The notes: generated from the letters alone by a model not told the origin. A stretch of 9,693 nt of DNA from Novosphingobium sp. 9U (GCF_902506425.1 NZ_LR732508.1:1-9693), one strand, 5' to 3'; counted from the first letter of the stretch, positions 1 through 6,510 are shown. Translations and numbers: made by a program.

Positions 1-406
1 TCTCCGCTGATGCTGGGCCCGGTCACCAATCGAGAGCCCGTTCTTCATCGTACCGGGGAACAACCACCTGCCTCAGCACCGATCGCGCAGTGGTGGACCG
101 CTCCCAGCGATTACACCATGTTCATGTGGACTAACCAGCGCTTTGCAGGCTCCGTGTCGAGCGCATGAAGAGGCCGAAAGTGGGACTACCAGTAGTATCA
201 ATTGATAAGCGGAAGCGGATTTGGCACGAAGCTGCCTTCGCCGGCTTGATTGAACGTCAGTGCTGAAGCGAATTACCCACCGTTCAGTATATCCCGCGTG
301 ATGATGTCGACATGACGGATTTCGCACCCAGCCCTCATTGCACGCACTGCCCTTACAAGTGAGATGCTTCTTACCCATGCCTTGGCGGGAGTCGGCAAAT
401 AAGAAC
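1..406. other. Gene-poor left edge, no supported gene
   Basis: I see no convincing complete gene here. A plus-strand frame is open from base 1 to a TGA at 166-168 (55 residues, no start inside the window), ending with WTNQRFAGSVSSA. It could be the C-terminus of a gene entering from the left, but I do not recognise it. A minus-strand frame at 73-471 is Arg/Ser/His-rich, lacks a domain I know and runs opposite the dehydrogenase remnant, so I treat it as chance. Base composition is less GC-skewed than in the genes to the right, which fits decayed or foreign DNA. Confidence 0.4.
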
Positions 407-640
407 GTCGCCTCGTGCGTCCGAGGGATCAGTGCGGCCTTTGAAAGCAAGCTTGCCTCAGTCGGCTTCAACCTCGTCCTCGTCGCCAGAAAGCTTCCAA
501 GCCTGCTAGCGCTCGCCGAAGAGATCCAAATCGCACATGCCGCGGAGGCGAGGGTTGTCTCATTCGACCTGATTAGACTCGACGCCCTCGAAACGGTGCG
601 CCGTCACCGACGACATAGACGTTGGTTTATCTCGCCAACT
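407..640 (+). pseudogene. Short-chain dehydrogenase (SDR) remnant, frameshifted
   Basis: Seen: from 407 the frame reads VASCVRGISAAFESKLA, then GFNLVLVARK, then ALAEEI and ARVVSFDL. These match in order the N-terminal Rossmann fold of classical SDRs (GASxGIGxAFA, GxxLVLVAR, VxxFDL). The frame then runs into nonsense, while the expected next block, VTDDIDVGL (normally followed by xxNAG), appears one frame over from 600. That implies a single-base insertion near 599. The start codon, the strand-1 glycine context and everything after the NAG region, including the catalytic YxxxK, are missing. It is therefore a degraded fragment of roughly 75 of about 250 residues. Known of the family: NAD(P)-dependent oxidoreductases. 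The parent substrate cannot be told. An in-frame ATG lies upstream at 338, but the residues between it and 407 do not look like SDR sequence. Confidence 0.7.
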
Positions 641-667
641 TGACAGGCCGAGATCGGCTGATATTAC

Positions 668-689
668 GATACCAGCTAGTTTCTAAAAT
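668..689. promoter_or_regulatory. Operator-like palindrome, copy 2
   Basis: GATACCAGCTAGTTTC (668-683) is an imperfect palindrome, GATAC-N6-GTTTC, followed by TAAAAT. The 13 bases TAGTTTCTAAAAT at 677-689 recur exactly at 6495-6507 between the TonB receptor and PQQ dehydrogenase genes, and the left half also matches imperfectly. It lies beyond the 3' end of tetR, where no intact gene could use it, so it may be the relic of a promoter whose gene was lost. Confidence 0.45.
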
Positions 690-746
690 ATTCGTCATTG
701 CGCGAGCATCTAGGCCGCACCTGCTTTTAAACCAATGGCAGCGAGC

Positions 747-1427
747 TCAGGCTTTCGGCAGGCCGTGGCGTCGGAGATATCCCTCGATGAAGATGTCAAC
801 GCGTTCGGCAGTTTCTGCTTGGCTCGGCGGTGGTTCGTCAAAGCCAAGCGCCTTCCGGAAACCCAAGTTGCCCACGACAAGGTCGAAGAAAATCTCCGCG
901 GCTAGGAAGCTGTCCACTCCACTGATCATACCCAGCTCGCGCAGCTCGTCGAAAACGATCGCAATCTTCCTGTTGAGGCTGGTCCGCCCCTGGTCATTTA
1001 GGGTGCGCACGAACTCTGGAAAGCGGGCGTGCTCAACGACGATCGTGCGTTCGACCGCGATCGTCTCCTCAGCCAGGGAATGGGTGACCAGTTCTCGGCC
1101 GAGCTGGAGCAGGTTGCTGCGCAGGCTATCTCCGGAGATTGGCAAGTCGAGCTGAAGGGCGGAGATGTTGGCATGGCAGTGGTCGCATACGGCACGAAAC
1201 AGCTCGGTCTTGTCACCGATCAATTCGTAGATCGTCCGCTTGGTGACGCCCGCCGCCTTGCCTACCGCCTCGACCGTGGTCTCCTGGTAGCCCCCTGACG
1301 TGAACAGCGCCGAGGCAGCCTCGAGGATACGATTGCGGCGCGTGACGGGGTCGAGCGGCGGGCGGCCACGGCGCGGCTTCGCGACGGTCGGAGGCGCGTC
1401 GGCACGGGTCTGCTTGAGCTCAGCCAT
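747..1427 (-). CDS. TetR/AcrR-family transcriptional regulator (AefR-like)
   Basis: A 226-residue repressor-type regulator. Residues 1-30 are a basic tail with an AT-hook-like core (PRRGRPP, about 18-24). The helix-turn-helix spans about 31-77, with the family pattern RILEAASALFTSGGY, then TTVEAVGKAAGVTKRTIYELIGDKTELF. The C-terminal ligand/dimer domain (VVEHARFPEFV, about 131-140; FFDLVVGNLGFRKALG, about 180-195) resembles the AefR-like TetR C-terminal domain. The frame stays open up to 1529; ATG 1427 is chosen because the upstream residues are low in family character and overlap the regulatory gap. The ATG at 1445 has no ribosome site either, so the start is moderately certain. The gene is divergent from the hbpS-cupin-hydrolase operon with 92 bp between, the usual layout for a TetR repressor controlling its neighbour and itself. 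The ligand is unknown. Confidence 0.92.
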   Translation of the reverse strand: MAELKQTRADAPPTVAKPRRGRPPLDPVTRRNRILEAASALFTSGGYQETTVEAVGKAAGVTKRTIYELIGDKTELFRAVCDHCHANISALQLDLPISGDSLRSNLLQLGRELVTHSLAEETIAVERTIVVEHARFPEFVRTLNDQGRTSLNRKIAIVFDELRELGMISGVDSFLAAEIFFDLVVGNLGFRKALGFDEPPPSQAETAERVDIFIEGYLRRHGLPKA

Positions 1428-1442
1428 CGGATCGCTGCGCTC

Positions 1443-1457
1443 CATACAGGATGTTTC
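1443..1457. promoter_or_regulatory. Operator-like site, copy 1 (tetR-hbpS gap)
   Basis: CATACAGGATGTTTC matches the palindrome at 6486-6501 at 12 of 15 positions with one gap, and the site at 668-683 at 11 of 15. It is just upstream of the tetR start. The octamer ACAGGATG occurs twice (1446-1453 and 1458-1465), and TTTCA/TGAAA arms (1454-1458, 1464-1468) form a second small inverted repeat. On the minus strand TTTTCA and TATGGA, 17 bp apart, overlap the site and could be a weak tetR promoter. Autorepression is inferred from position only. Confidence 0.35.
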
Positions 1458-1473
1458 ACAGGATGAAAACGGC

Positions 1474-1497
1474 GCGCCCGGCAGCACGGCCGGGCGC
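1474..1497. repeat. Perfect 9-bp inverted repeat before hbpS-like gene
   Basis: Arms GCGCCCGGC (1474-1482) and GCCGGGCGC (1489-1497) are perfectly complementary around a 6-base spacer. The element ends 22 bases before the GTG start at 1520. It may be a second operator half-site pair for the TetR dimer or a stable hairpin in the operon leader. No T-run follows, so an intrinsic terminator is less likely. Confidence 0.55.
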
Positions 1498-1519
1498 AGA
1501 CCGCGACGGGAGAGGCAAG

Positions 1520-1951
1520 GTGAGTTCACAACTGCTGGCGGCGAGACCTTCCGTCACTCAGCAAGGCGCGCGCCAGGCACTCGCGGGCGCGGAGGCGCAG
1601 GCGCTCGCGTTCGGGGTGGGGATGAGTGTGGCGGTGGTGGATGCCGCCGGCCACTTGCTGGTTTTCACCCGCGATGACGAGGCCTTGCTCGTCACCATCG
1701 ATGCTGCGATCGCAAAGGCTCGCACCGCCGCGCAAGCGCAAGTGGTGACCAAGGTGCTGCAGGCGTTTGTCGACACACAGTGTCCCTCGCTCATCGCGGT
1801 GCGTGCACTGATGCCTGCGAGCGGCGGCGTGCCTGTGCTGCACCAAGGGCGGGTGATCGGCGGTGTCGGCGCGAGCGGCGGTTCGCTTGAGCAGGACCAC
1901 GCGGTGGCGCAAGCCGGCGCCGATGCCCTCGCCCAGCTTCTTCCGGCCTGA
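1520..1951 (+). CDS. GlcG/HbpS-family heme-binding-like protein (DUF336)
   Basis: A 143-residue protein of the DUF336 fold (GlcG, HbpS, C-terminal PduO). Motifs in order: SVAVVDAAGHLLVF (about 36-49), DAAIAKARTA (61-70), and ASGGVPVLHQGRVIGGVGASGG followed by EQDHAVAQAG (about 100-133). GTG 1520 is preferred over ATG 1451 or 1463: GGGAG at 1508-1512 sits 7 bases upstream, the family normally starts here, and the extra N-terminal residues would be Arg/Gly-rich translation of the inverted repeat. No signal peptide is seen with this start, so it is probably cytoplasmic. HbpS binds and degrades heme in Streptomyces, and relatives often sit next to oxidoreductase genes; the role here is unproven. 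First gene of a three-gene operon, 32 bp before the cupin. Confidence 0.87.
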   Translation: MSSQLLAARPSVTQQGARQALAGAEAQALAFGVGMSVAVVDAAGHLLVFTRDDEALLVTIDAAIAKARTAAQAQVVTKVLQAFVDTQCPSLIAVRALMPASGGVPVLHQGRVIGGVGASGGSLEQDHAVAQAGADALAQLLPA

Positions 1952-1983
1952 CCAGCCAGCCATCAACACCAGCGGAGACCCGC

Positions 1984-2511
1984 ATGTCCGACACCCCCGA
2001 ACCCAAACTTTTCGAGATCTACCGCAGCCACGATTACCGTGACTACGGCGAGCACGGGATCATGAACCTCGATGACATCACGCCCACGATCGCCGAGGGG
2101 CTTGCCGCCTTCGATCGTAGCGGCGGTGGTGGTGGCCAGGTCGTGCGCATGGCGTATTCGCGGCCCGGCATGAGCCTGACGCATGTCTGGTTCAAGAGCG
2201 GCTACCCGCTGCCGCTCCACTCGCACACCAGCGATTGCCTTTACTATCTCCTGGCGGGCAGCATCCGCGTCGGCACCGAGGAGCTGGGTCCCGGCGACGG
2301 CTTCTTCGTCGCCAGCGACGTGCCCTACACGTACGAGACGGGGCCGAACGGCGCCGAGGTGCTCGAATTCCGCGCCACCGATCACCTCAACATTCGCTTC
2401 ATGGCGAAGGCCAAGAAAGCGTGGGACAAGACCATCGCCAAGCTCGAAGCCAAGCGAGAGGATTGGGCGACGGAACTGCCGCCGAGCCAGGTGCCGCCCG
2501 TTGACGCCTGA
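1984..2511 (+). CDS. Cupin-domain protein
   Basis: A 175-residue single-domain cupin with ATG at 1984 and GGAGA about 6 bases upstream. The barrel covers about 52-135. Motif 1 reads GYPLPLHSHTSDCLYYLLAG (73-92). It supplies the HxH metal ligands H79 and H81, but the usual Glu position is C85. Motif 2 (LGPGDGFFVASDVPYTYETG, 101-120) has Tyr at the usual third-His position, so a typical three-His-one-Glu site is not complete; H134 (ATDHLNIRF) is a possible substitute. Residues 140-175 are a charged, mostly helical tail. Known of the fold: dioxygenases, isomerases and ligand-binding proteins, so a specific reaction cannot be assigned. Its stop overlaps the proposed start of the hydrolase, suggesting translational coupling in the esterase operon. 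Confidence 0.88.
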   Translation: MSDTPEPKLFEIYRSHDYRDYGEHGIMNLDDITPTIAEGLAAFDRSGGGGGQVVRMAYSRPGMSLTHVWFKSGYPLPLHSHTSDCLYYLLAGSIRVGTEELGPGDGFFVASDVPYTYETGPNGAEVLEFRATDHLNIRFMAKAKKAWDKTIAKLEAKREDWATELPPSQVPPVDA

Positions 2512-3475
2512 CTACACGCGGCTCGTCAATCCCGAGTTGCTGGAGGCCGCGTTGTTCATGCGCGAGACGACGCTCGCCTACACGCCGATGACGCGCGACA
2601 AGCTGCAGAGCCGCCGAGCCTGGATGGAGGAGAACGCCGGCACGCCGCTGCCCCATGTGCCCTACGAAGTGCGTGGGATCCCGCGGACGAGCGGGCCGGA
2701 TGTTCTGGTCTACGTCGTCAATCCTCAGCCCGGACGCTCCCGGCCCGGCGTGCTGCACATGCATGGCGGCGGGTTTACCGCCAGCACGGCTCTGCTCAGC
2801 CTGCCACAAGTGCAGGCGATGGCGGCCGAGCTCGACTGCACGGTCGTCAGCGTCGATTATCGGCTCGCGCCCGAGACCACCTGGGAGGGCTCGCTCGACG
2901 ACAACTACACGGCATTGCTGTGGCTGCATGCGAACGCCGATGCGCTGGGCGTTGCGCGCGATCGCATCGCGCTGGTGGGTGAAAGCGCGGGCGGCGGGCA
3001 TGCGGCGCTTGTCGCGCTGGCGGCGCGAGATCGTGGCGAGGTCCCGGTGTGCTTCCAGTGCCTGACTTACCCAATGCTGGACGACCGGACCGGCACGTCG
3101 CGGCAATTGGCCGAGCACATCGGTTGGTTCGGCTGGAGCGCGGAGGCCAACCGCTTCGGCTGGGCCTCGTTCCTGGGCTGCCAACCGGGAGGCGATGCGG
3201 CTCCGGTCGCGGCAGTACCGGCCCGGCGCGAGGATCTCGCGGGATTGCCGCCGACGTGGATCGGGGTGGGCGGGCTGGACCTGTTCGTCGAGGAGGGTAT
3301 CGATTTCGCCTTGCGGCTGAACCGTGCGGGGGTTGCGACAGAGCTGCTGGTGGTGCCCGGCGCCTTCCATGGCTTCGACTCGTTTCGGCGCGATGCGGCG
3401 GTATCGCGGCGGTTCGCTCGCGCGAGAATGGAGGCGCTGCGACGCGGCCTCGGCATCTGTCTATCGCAGGCGTAG
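2501..3475 (+). CDS. Alpha/beta hydrolase, HSL-type esterase
   Basis: A hormone-sensitive-lipase family serine hydrolase (family IV), 324 residues if it starts at TTG 2501. Visible motifs: oxyanion-hole HGGG at 88-91, nucleophile elbow GESAG with Ser162, acid Asp260 in GGLDLF, and His290 in PGAFHGF; the triad is complete. YRLAPE (120-125) is a family hallmark. It should hydrolyse a carboxylic ester or lactone; no signal peptide is visible, so it is likely cytoplasmic. The start is uncertain. TTG 2501 overlaps the cupin stop by 11 bases and keeps the N-terminal helix (PDYTRLVNPELLEAALFM) usual in this family. ATG 2558, with GGAGG 11 bases upstream, would give 305 residues. It ends the operon. 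After the TAG stop the same frame stays open to 3592, but that stretch has no family resemblance. Confidence 0.93.
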   Translation: MTPDYTRLVNPELLEAALFMRETTLAYTPMTRDKLQSRRAWMEENAGTPLPHVPYEVRGIPRTSGPDVLVYVVNPQPGRSRPGVLHMHGGGFTASTALLSLPQVQAMAAELDCTVVSVDYRLAPETTWEGSLDDNYTALLWLHANADALGVARDRIALVGESAGGGHAALVALAARDRGEVPVCFQCLTYPMLDDRTGTSRQLAEHIGWFGWSAEANRFGWASFLGCQPGGDAAPVAAVPARREDLAGLPPTWIGVGGLDLFVEEGIDFALRLNRAGVATELLVVPGAFHGFDSFRRDAAVSRRFARARMEALRRGLGICLSQA

Positions 3476-3550
3476 CAAAACGCCCGCCGGCAAGTGCGGG
3501 ATAACGCCTGGGAAGAGATCAACGGCGGACGTGCGGCCGGCGCTGGCCTG

Positions 3551-3823
3551 GCACGACAGGCTTGGCTCGAGTTCCGTCGTGCAAAAGGCTGAAGGAGGAA
3601 CGCGAAAGCGGAACCGTCAGCTCGACCTCTGTTGCACGAAGCGCCGAGGATAGAGGCTCGCAGTGTCCCCTCGGCTCGCGACGGCTGGCTTATAGCAGGG
3701 CCGTCGGGATATGGCTTCGCATCCGGGTGCAGGCGCCCGTCTTGAGCGCCGGCCGCAGGGTGCGGGTGTTGGAACGATGCGCATCGTCCCCCGCACCCGC
3801 CGTGTCTTGGATCGCTCCAACTG
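3551..3823 (-). ncRNA. Candidate structured small RNA, convergent gap
   Basis: The 426-bp gap between hydrolase and receptor has no credible protein gene. On the minus strand a good promoter (3830-3858) would start RNA near 3823. The predicted RNA passes through successive perfect stems: 3820-3816/3811-3807 with a GCGA (GNRA) loop; 3798-3790/3766-3758; 3750-3746/3736-3732; 3706-3700/3685-3679; 3675-3669/3649-3643; and 3582-3576/3557-3551. I recognise no known family: it lacks tmRNA, RNase P, SRP, 6S and cobalamin-riboswitch landmarks. In GC-rich DNA short stems occur by chance, so only the promoter and the first two hairpins carry real weight. The 3' end is unknown and 3551 is only the last stem I can see. 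The rest of the gap (3476-3550) holds nothing I can name. Confidence 0.3.
3758..3798. repeat. Composite palindrome (hairpin within hairpin)
   Basis: Outer arms GGGTGCGGG (3758-3766) and CCCGCACCC (3790-3798) match perfectly. They enclose a perfect 14-bp palindrome, ACGATGCGCATCGT (3774-3787). The unpaired stretches between are asymmetric (7 and 2 bases). The same outer segment can also pair one step shifted (GCGGGTG/CACCCGC). It is the strongest fold in the gap and is part of the candidate RNA; it could instead be a REP-like extragenic palindrome or a termination hairpin. Confidence 0.6.
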
Positions 3824-3829
3824 CTACGG

Positions 3830-3858
3830 CATATAACCTAATTGGCACTATATGTCAA
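3830..3858 (-). promoter_or_regulatory. Sigma-70-like promoter, minus strand
   Basis: Read on the minus strand: TTGACA (3858-3853, a perfect -35), a 17-base spacer, then TATATG (3835-3830, four of six -10 positions; TTATAT overlaps one base earlier). Expected start is near 3823. It lies in a short AT-rich island within GC-rich DNA, 8 bases after the receptor's terminator hairpin, so it appears to begin a separate transcription unit rather than serve the receptor gene. Confidence 0.5.
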
Positions 3859-3866
3859 GCTTCATC

Positions 3867-3893
3867 GTCGACCCGGGTCTCGCCCGGGTCGAC
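3867..3893 (-). terminator. Hairpin after TonB-dependent receptor gene
   Basis: Arms GTCGACCCGGG (3867-3877) and CCCGGGTCGAC (3883-3893) form a perfect 11-bp stem with a 5-base loop, 8 bases past the receptor's TGA at 3902-3904. There is no T-run on either side, so it may end transcription weakly, block 3' exonucleases, or insulate the promoter that follows. Confidence 0.6.
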
Positions 3894-3901
3894 CATGTCC
3901 T

Positions 3902-6334
3902 TCACTTCCCGAACGCGAACGGCCGCAGCGTGAGCTTCAGGAACACCTGGCGGCCCGGCTCGTCGAACGTCAGGATCTCGTCCACGCCCGCCGGCCCTGC
4001 GCCATTGGTGCCGGTCTGCTGGCCGAACAGGATCACGCTGTTGGCGAAGTTGCTGGTTAGCTTGTTGCCACTGGTGAGCTTGTTGTTGAGGTTGTTGCCA
4101 ACCAGGGACAGCTCCCAACTCTCGTTAGCAGCCTTGAGCGCCAGGTAGCCGTTCACCTTGATGTACGCGCGCTGGTACAAGTCGCGCCGCCGGCCGAGGC
4201 CCGCGAGATAGCGGCTGGAGTATTCGTTGCTGTTGCCCAGCGAGAGCGTCATGCCGGAGCCGACGGGCATCTCGTAGCCGAAGCCGAATGTCGCTTGCCA
4301 CTCGGGGGCGCGCACCAGCGGAATGCCCGAGAGGTCCTGCACCGGCGCCACTCCGGTGCCAATCGGCGTGATCACACAGCCAGCGGCAATGGTCTGGCCG
4401 CCGTAGCAGGGCACGTTCTCCAGCTTGAGGAAGCGCGCGTGGTTCCAGTTCAGCGCGGCATTGAGCATCAGGCCCTCGATGCCGGCGGGGCGGAATGCCG
4501 CGTCGAAGTCGGCGCCGTAGACTTCGGCCGAACCGGCATTGAGCGTGCGGGTGATCGGCAACCCGCCCGACGGTCCGGTCGGGTCTGTCGGCTCGGTGGC
4601 GCCGACTTGCAGGCCCTTGTAGCGGTAATAGTAGCCCGCCAGGTTCACGAACAAGGCGCGGTCGAACGCGCGGGCCTTGATGCCCACCTCGGCGCCGCGC
4701 ACCCGCTCGTCGCCGAAGGAATTGTCGCTGACCGGGCGCGTCTGCGGGTTGGTGATGGTGAACGAGCCCGACTTGTAGGCCTGCTTCAGCGAGGCGAAGA
4801 GGGTGAAGTCGTCGGTGGGCGTGTACGTCGCGGTCAGTTCCGGCGACCAGTTGCGCGAGGAAATCTTGGGCGTTGGCGGGGTGACCGGCAGGTAGCCGCC
4901 GGCGGCCGCGTTGATGAGTGTCGGCCGATCGCTGCGCTGCTCTGAGGTCCAGCGCGCCCCGCCGGCGATCTCCAGCACCGGAACGGGCTTCCAGCGCAAC
5001 TGGCCGAACAGTGAAACCGAGTCGATCGACAAGTTGTGCTCGCCCGATGCGAGCAGCGCCGGCAGCCTGAGCGCGGTGTTCCCGCCCGCGGTGATGCGAT
5101 TGTAGACCTGCCCGTCTTGGTAGAACAGACCGGCGAGGAAGTTGACGGGGCTCTCGCCGAAGTCGGACTCGATCCGGAACTCCTGCGTCAGGTCGCGGCG
5201 GCGGAACCGGTTGTCCGTGTAGAGCAGCGAGGCCGCGTAACCGCCACTCGTCGAATTGATGAACGTCGACGACTTCGCCTTATAATAGCCGCTGGTCGAT
5301 GTGGCGGTAACGCCGTCGGTCAGCCGCGCCACCATCTCGAGTGTGCCGAAGTGCTGATCAAGGTCGAGAAAGGGCGTGCCGCCGTTCAGCGCCAGCGGGA
5401 ACGCGGCGGGGCTGAAGTCGACTAGGTAGTGCGTGCGGTCGTACTTGCAGTCCTCGTTGGGGTTGAAGAACGGCACCCCGGAAGGTGCGCCGATCCCGTC
5501 GGGGCACGAGGAGACTTGCGGGCTGCCGCCGCCCTCGGCGCGGTCATGCGTGAAGTTGACCTTCAGCCGCGCGCGGAACGCCGGCGACGGCTCGTAGACC
5601 GCCGTGCCGCGCATGATCCAGTTCTTGCTCGGGTTGATGCGGTCGTACTTGGGATTGGCGCCGCCAAGGCCGGGCGCCGCGGTGGCCGGGTTCTTGAACC
5701 AGCCGTCCTCCTTCGACAGCATGCCGGCGAGGCGCACCCCGAACGTATCGGTGAGCGGGCCGGAGAGCATCAGCTCGCCGCGGCGCTGGCGGGCCTGGAA
5801 CTCGTAGCTCGCTCGGCCGATCGCCTCCCATTCCTTGCCGGGATCGGCTGTGGTCAACGCGATCACGCCGCCCGGGCTGCTCTTGCCGAAGAACAGCGCC
5901 TGCGGGCCCTTGAGCACTTCGGCCTGCGCCAAGTCGAAGAAGCCGGACTGGTAGGCGAGGCCCTGGCTCAGCTGCAGCCCGTCGATGTTGAGCGACACCG
6001 ACTGGTCGATGCCGGCGTCGAGCGAGGTGGTGCCCACGCCGCGCAGCGAGATCTGCGTGCCGATCGTCAACACCGAGTTGCCCATCTTGATGCCGGGCAC
6101 GAACGAGGTGAGCGCGTGCAAGTCGACGATCTGGTGGTTCTCCAGCGTCTCGGCCGAGACCACCGCTTCCACCACCGGCACGTTGAGGATCGATTCCTGC
6201 CGCTTGCGCGCGGTGACGATGATGCCAGCAGGACCCGCTCGGACACCGTCCGCAGCAGGAGCGTCTTGCGCGCGAGCAGGCATTGTCCAGGCCGTCGCGG
6301 CGGCCGCACAGCAGAGCAGGTATCGCGCTTTCAT
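3902..6334 (-). CDS. TonB-dependent outer-membrane receptor
   Basis: An 810-residue outer-membrane, TonB-gated importer. Signal peptide at 1-22, cut after ARA (ARA|QDAP). TonB box IIVTA at 38-42. The plug domain runs from NVPVVEAV through SLRGVG, IDGLQL and LKGPQALFFGKSSPGGVI, and is followed by a 22-strand-type barrel ending in VFLKLTLRPFAFGK. Two Cys pairs (277/296 and 643/653) probably bridge extracellular loops. The start is one of two adjacent ATGs (6337, 6334); 6334 is preferred because GGA of a GGGGGAAG run then sits 7 bases upstream. The open frame continues to 6532 without receptor-like sequence. The FFGKSSPGG plug variant is common in sphingomonad receptors thought to import organic compounds rather than siderophores (recollection, not tested). 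It is divergent from the PQQ dehydrogenase and shares its control region, suggesting uptake and oxidation of the same compound. Confidence 0.95.
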   Translation of the reverse strand: MKARYLLCCAAAATAWTMPARAQDAPAADGVRAGPAGIIVTARKRQESILNVPVVEAVVSAETLENHQIVDLHALTSFVPGIKMGNSVLTIGTQISLRGVGTTSLDAGIDQSVSLNIDGLQLSQGLAYQSGFFDLAQAEVLKGPQALFFGKSSPGGVIALTTADPGKEWEAIGRASYEFQARQRRGELMLSGPLTDTFGVRLAGMLSKEDGWFKNPATAAPGLGGANPKYDRINPSKNWIMRGTAVYEPSPAFRARLKVNFTHDRAEGGGSPQVSSCPDGIGAPSGVPFFNPNEDCKYDRTHYLVDFSPAAFPLALNGGTPFLDLDQHFGTLEMVARLTDGVTATSTSGYYKAKSSTFINSTSGGYAASLLYTDNRFRRRDLTQEFRIESDFGESPVNFLAGLFYQDGQVYNRITAGGNTALRLPALLASGEHNLSIDSVSLFGQLRWKPVPVLEIAGGARWTSEQRSDRPTLINAAAGGYLPVTPPTPKISSRNWSPELTATYTPTDDFTLFASLKQAYKSGSFTITNPQTRPVSDNSFGDERVRGAEVGIKARAFDRALFVNLAGYYYRYKGLQVGATEPTDPTGPSGGLPITRTLNAGSAEVYGADFDAAFRPAGIEGLMLNAALNWNHARFLKLENVPCYGGQTIAAGCVITPIGTGVAPVQDLSGIPLVRAPEWQATFGFGYEMPVGSGMTLSLGNSNEYSSRYLAGLGRRRDLYQRAYIKVNGYLALKAANESWELSLVGNNLNNKLTSGNKLTSNFANSVILFGQQTGTNGAGPAGVDEILTFDEPGRQVFLKLTLRPFAFGK

Positions 6335-6479
6335 CATCTCTTCCCCCAAGTCGTTCGTCGTTCGAAACGCCGTCGTGCGGGAAGGTCGCTGCCGTGATCG
6401 GCATGCGAACGGATGTACGGCATCGCTGCCGCGCCTCTCCCCTGCCCACTTGCTTCGTGGCTGTCGTGCCACTTGTGTA

Positions 6480-6510
6480 ATTATTGAAACTGGATAGTTT
6501 CTAAAATCAA
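6480..6510 (-). promoter_or_regulatory. Possible receptor promoter overlapping operator
   Basis: On the minus strand TTGATT (6510-6505) is a fair -35. A -10 could be TCAATA at 17 bp (6487-6482) or the better AATAAT at 19 bp (6485-6480). The palindrome at 6486-6501 fills the spacer, a classic place for a repressor. Transcription from here would give a leader of about 140 bases. It contains a 9-bp direct repeat, TCGCTGCCG on the plus strand (6386-6394, 6423-6431), but I see no known riboswitch. Confidence 0.35.
6486..6501. promoter_or_regulatory. Operator palindrome, copy 3 (receptor-dehydrogenase gap)
   Basis: GAAACTGGATAGTTTC is a perfect palindrome with GAAACT/AGTTTC arms and a 4-base centre. 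Followed by TAAAAT, it shares 13 consecutive bases (6495-6507) with 677-689, and it resembles the tetR-hbpS site at 1443-1457. It is placed to control both divergent genes. The TetR protein at 747-1427 is the obvious candidate binder, by inference. Confidence 0.55.

Noticed and set aside
2399..3370. Minus-strand frame (323 codons) opposite the hydrolase
   Set aside because: The plus strand carries a complete catalytic triad and HGGG motif; the opposite frame reads as composition-driven noise.
3476..3592. Read-through extension of the hydrolase past its TAG, or a 32-codon ORF from GTG 3494
   Set aside because: The hydrolase already ends where the family does; the extension has no resemblance to it and no ribosome site fits the GTG.
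3643..3735. tRNA-like T-arm (GGCTTCGCATCC) on the plus strand near 3713
   Set aside because: No matching D-arm, anticodon arm or acceptor stem could be placed upstream.
3617..3820. Minus-strand 67-codon frame starting TTG at the candidate RNA's 5' end
   Set aside because: No ribosome site, Arg-rich, and the TTG lies inside a GNRA-capped stem; RNA is the simpler reading.
5429..6397. Plus-strand frame (322 codons) opposite the receptor, and a similar one at 4295-4945
   Set aside because: Both lie wholly within the TonB-dependent receptor and show no domain, signal or ribosome site.
6338..6479. Cobalamin or other riboswitch in the receptor leader
   Set aside because: I could not find the conserved B12-box or other aptamer landmarks; only a short direct repeat is visible.
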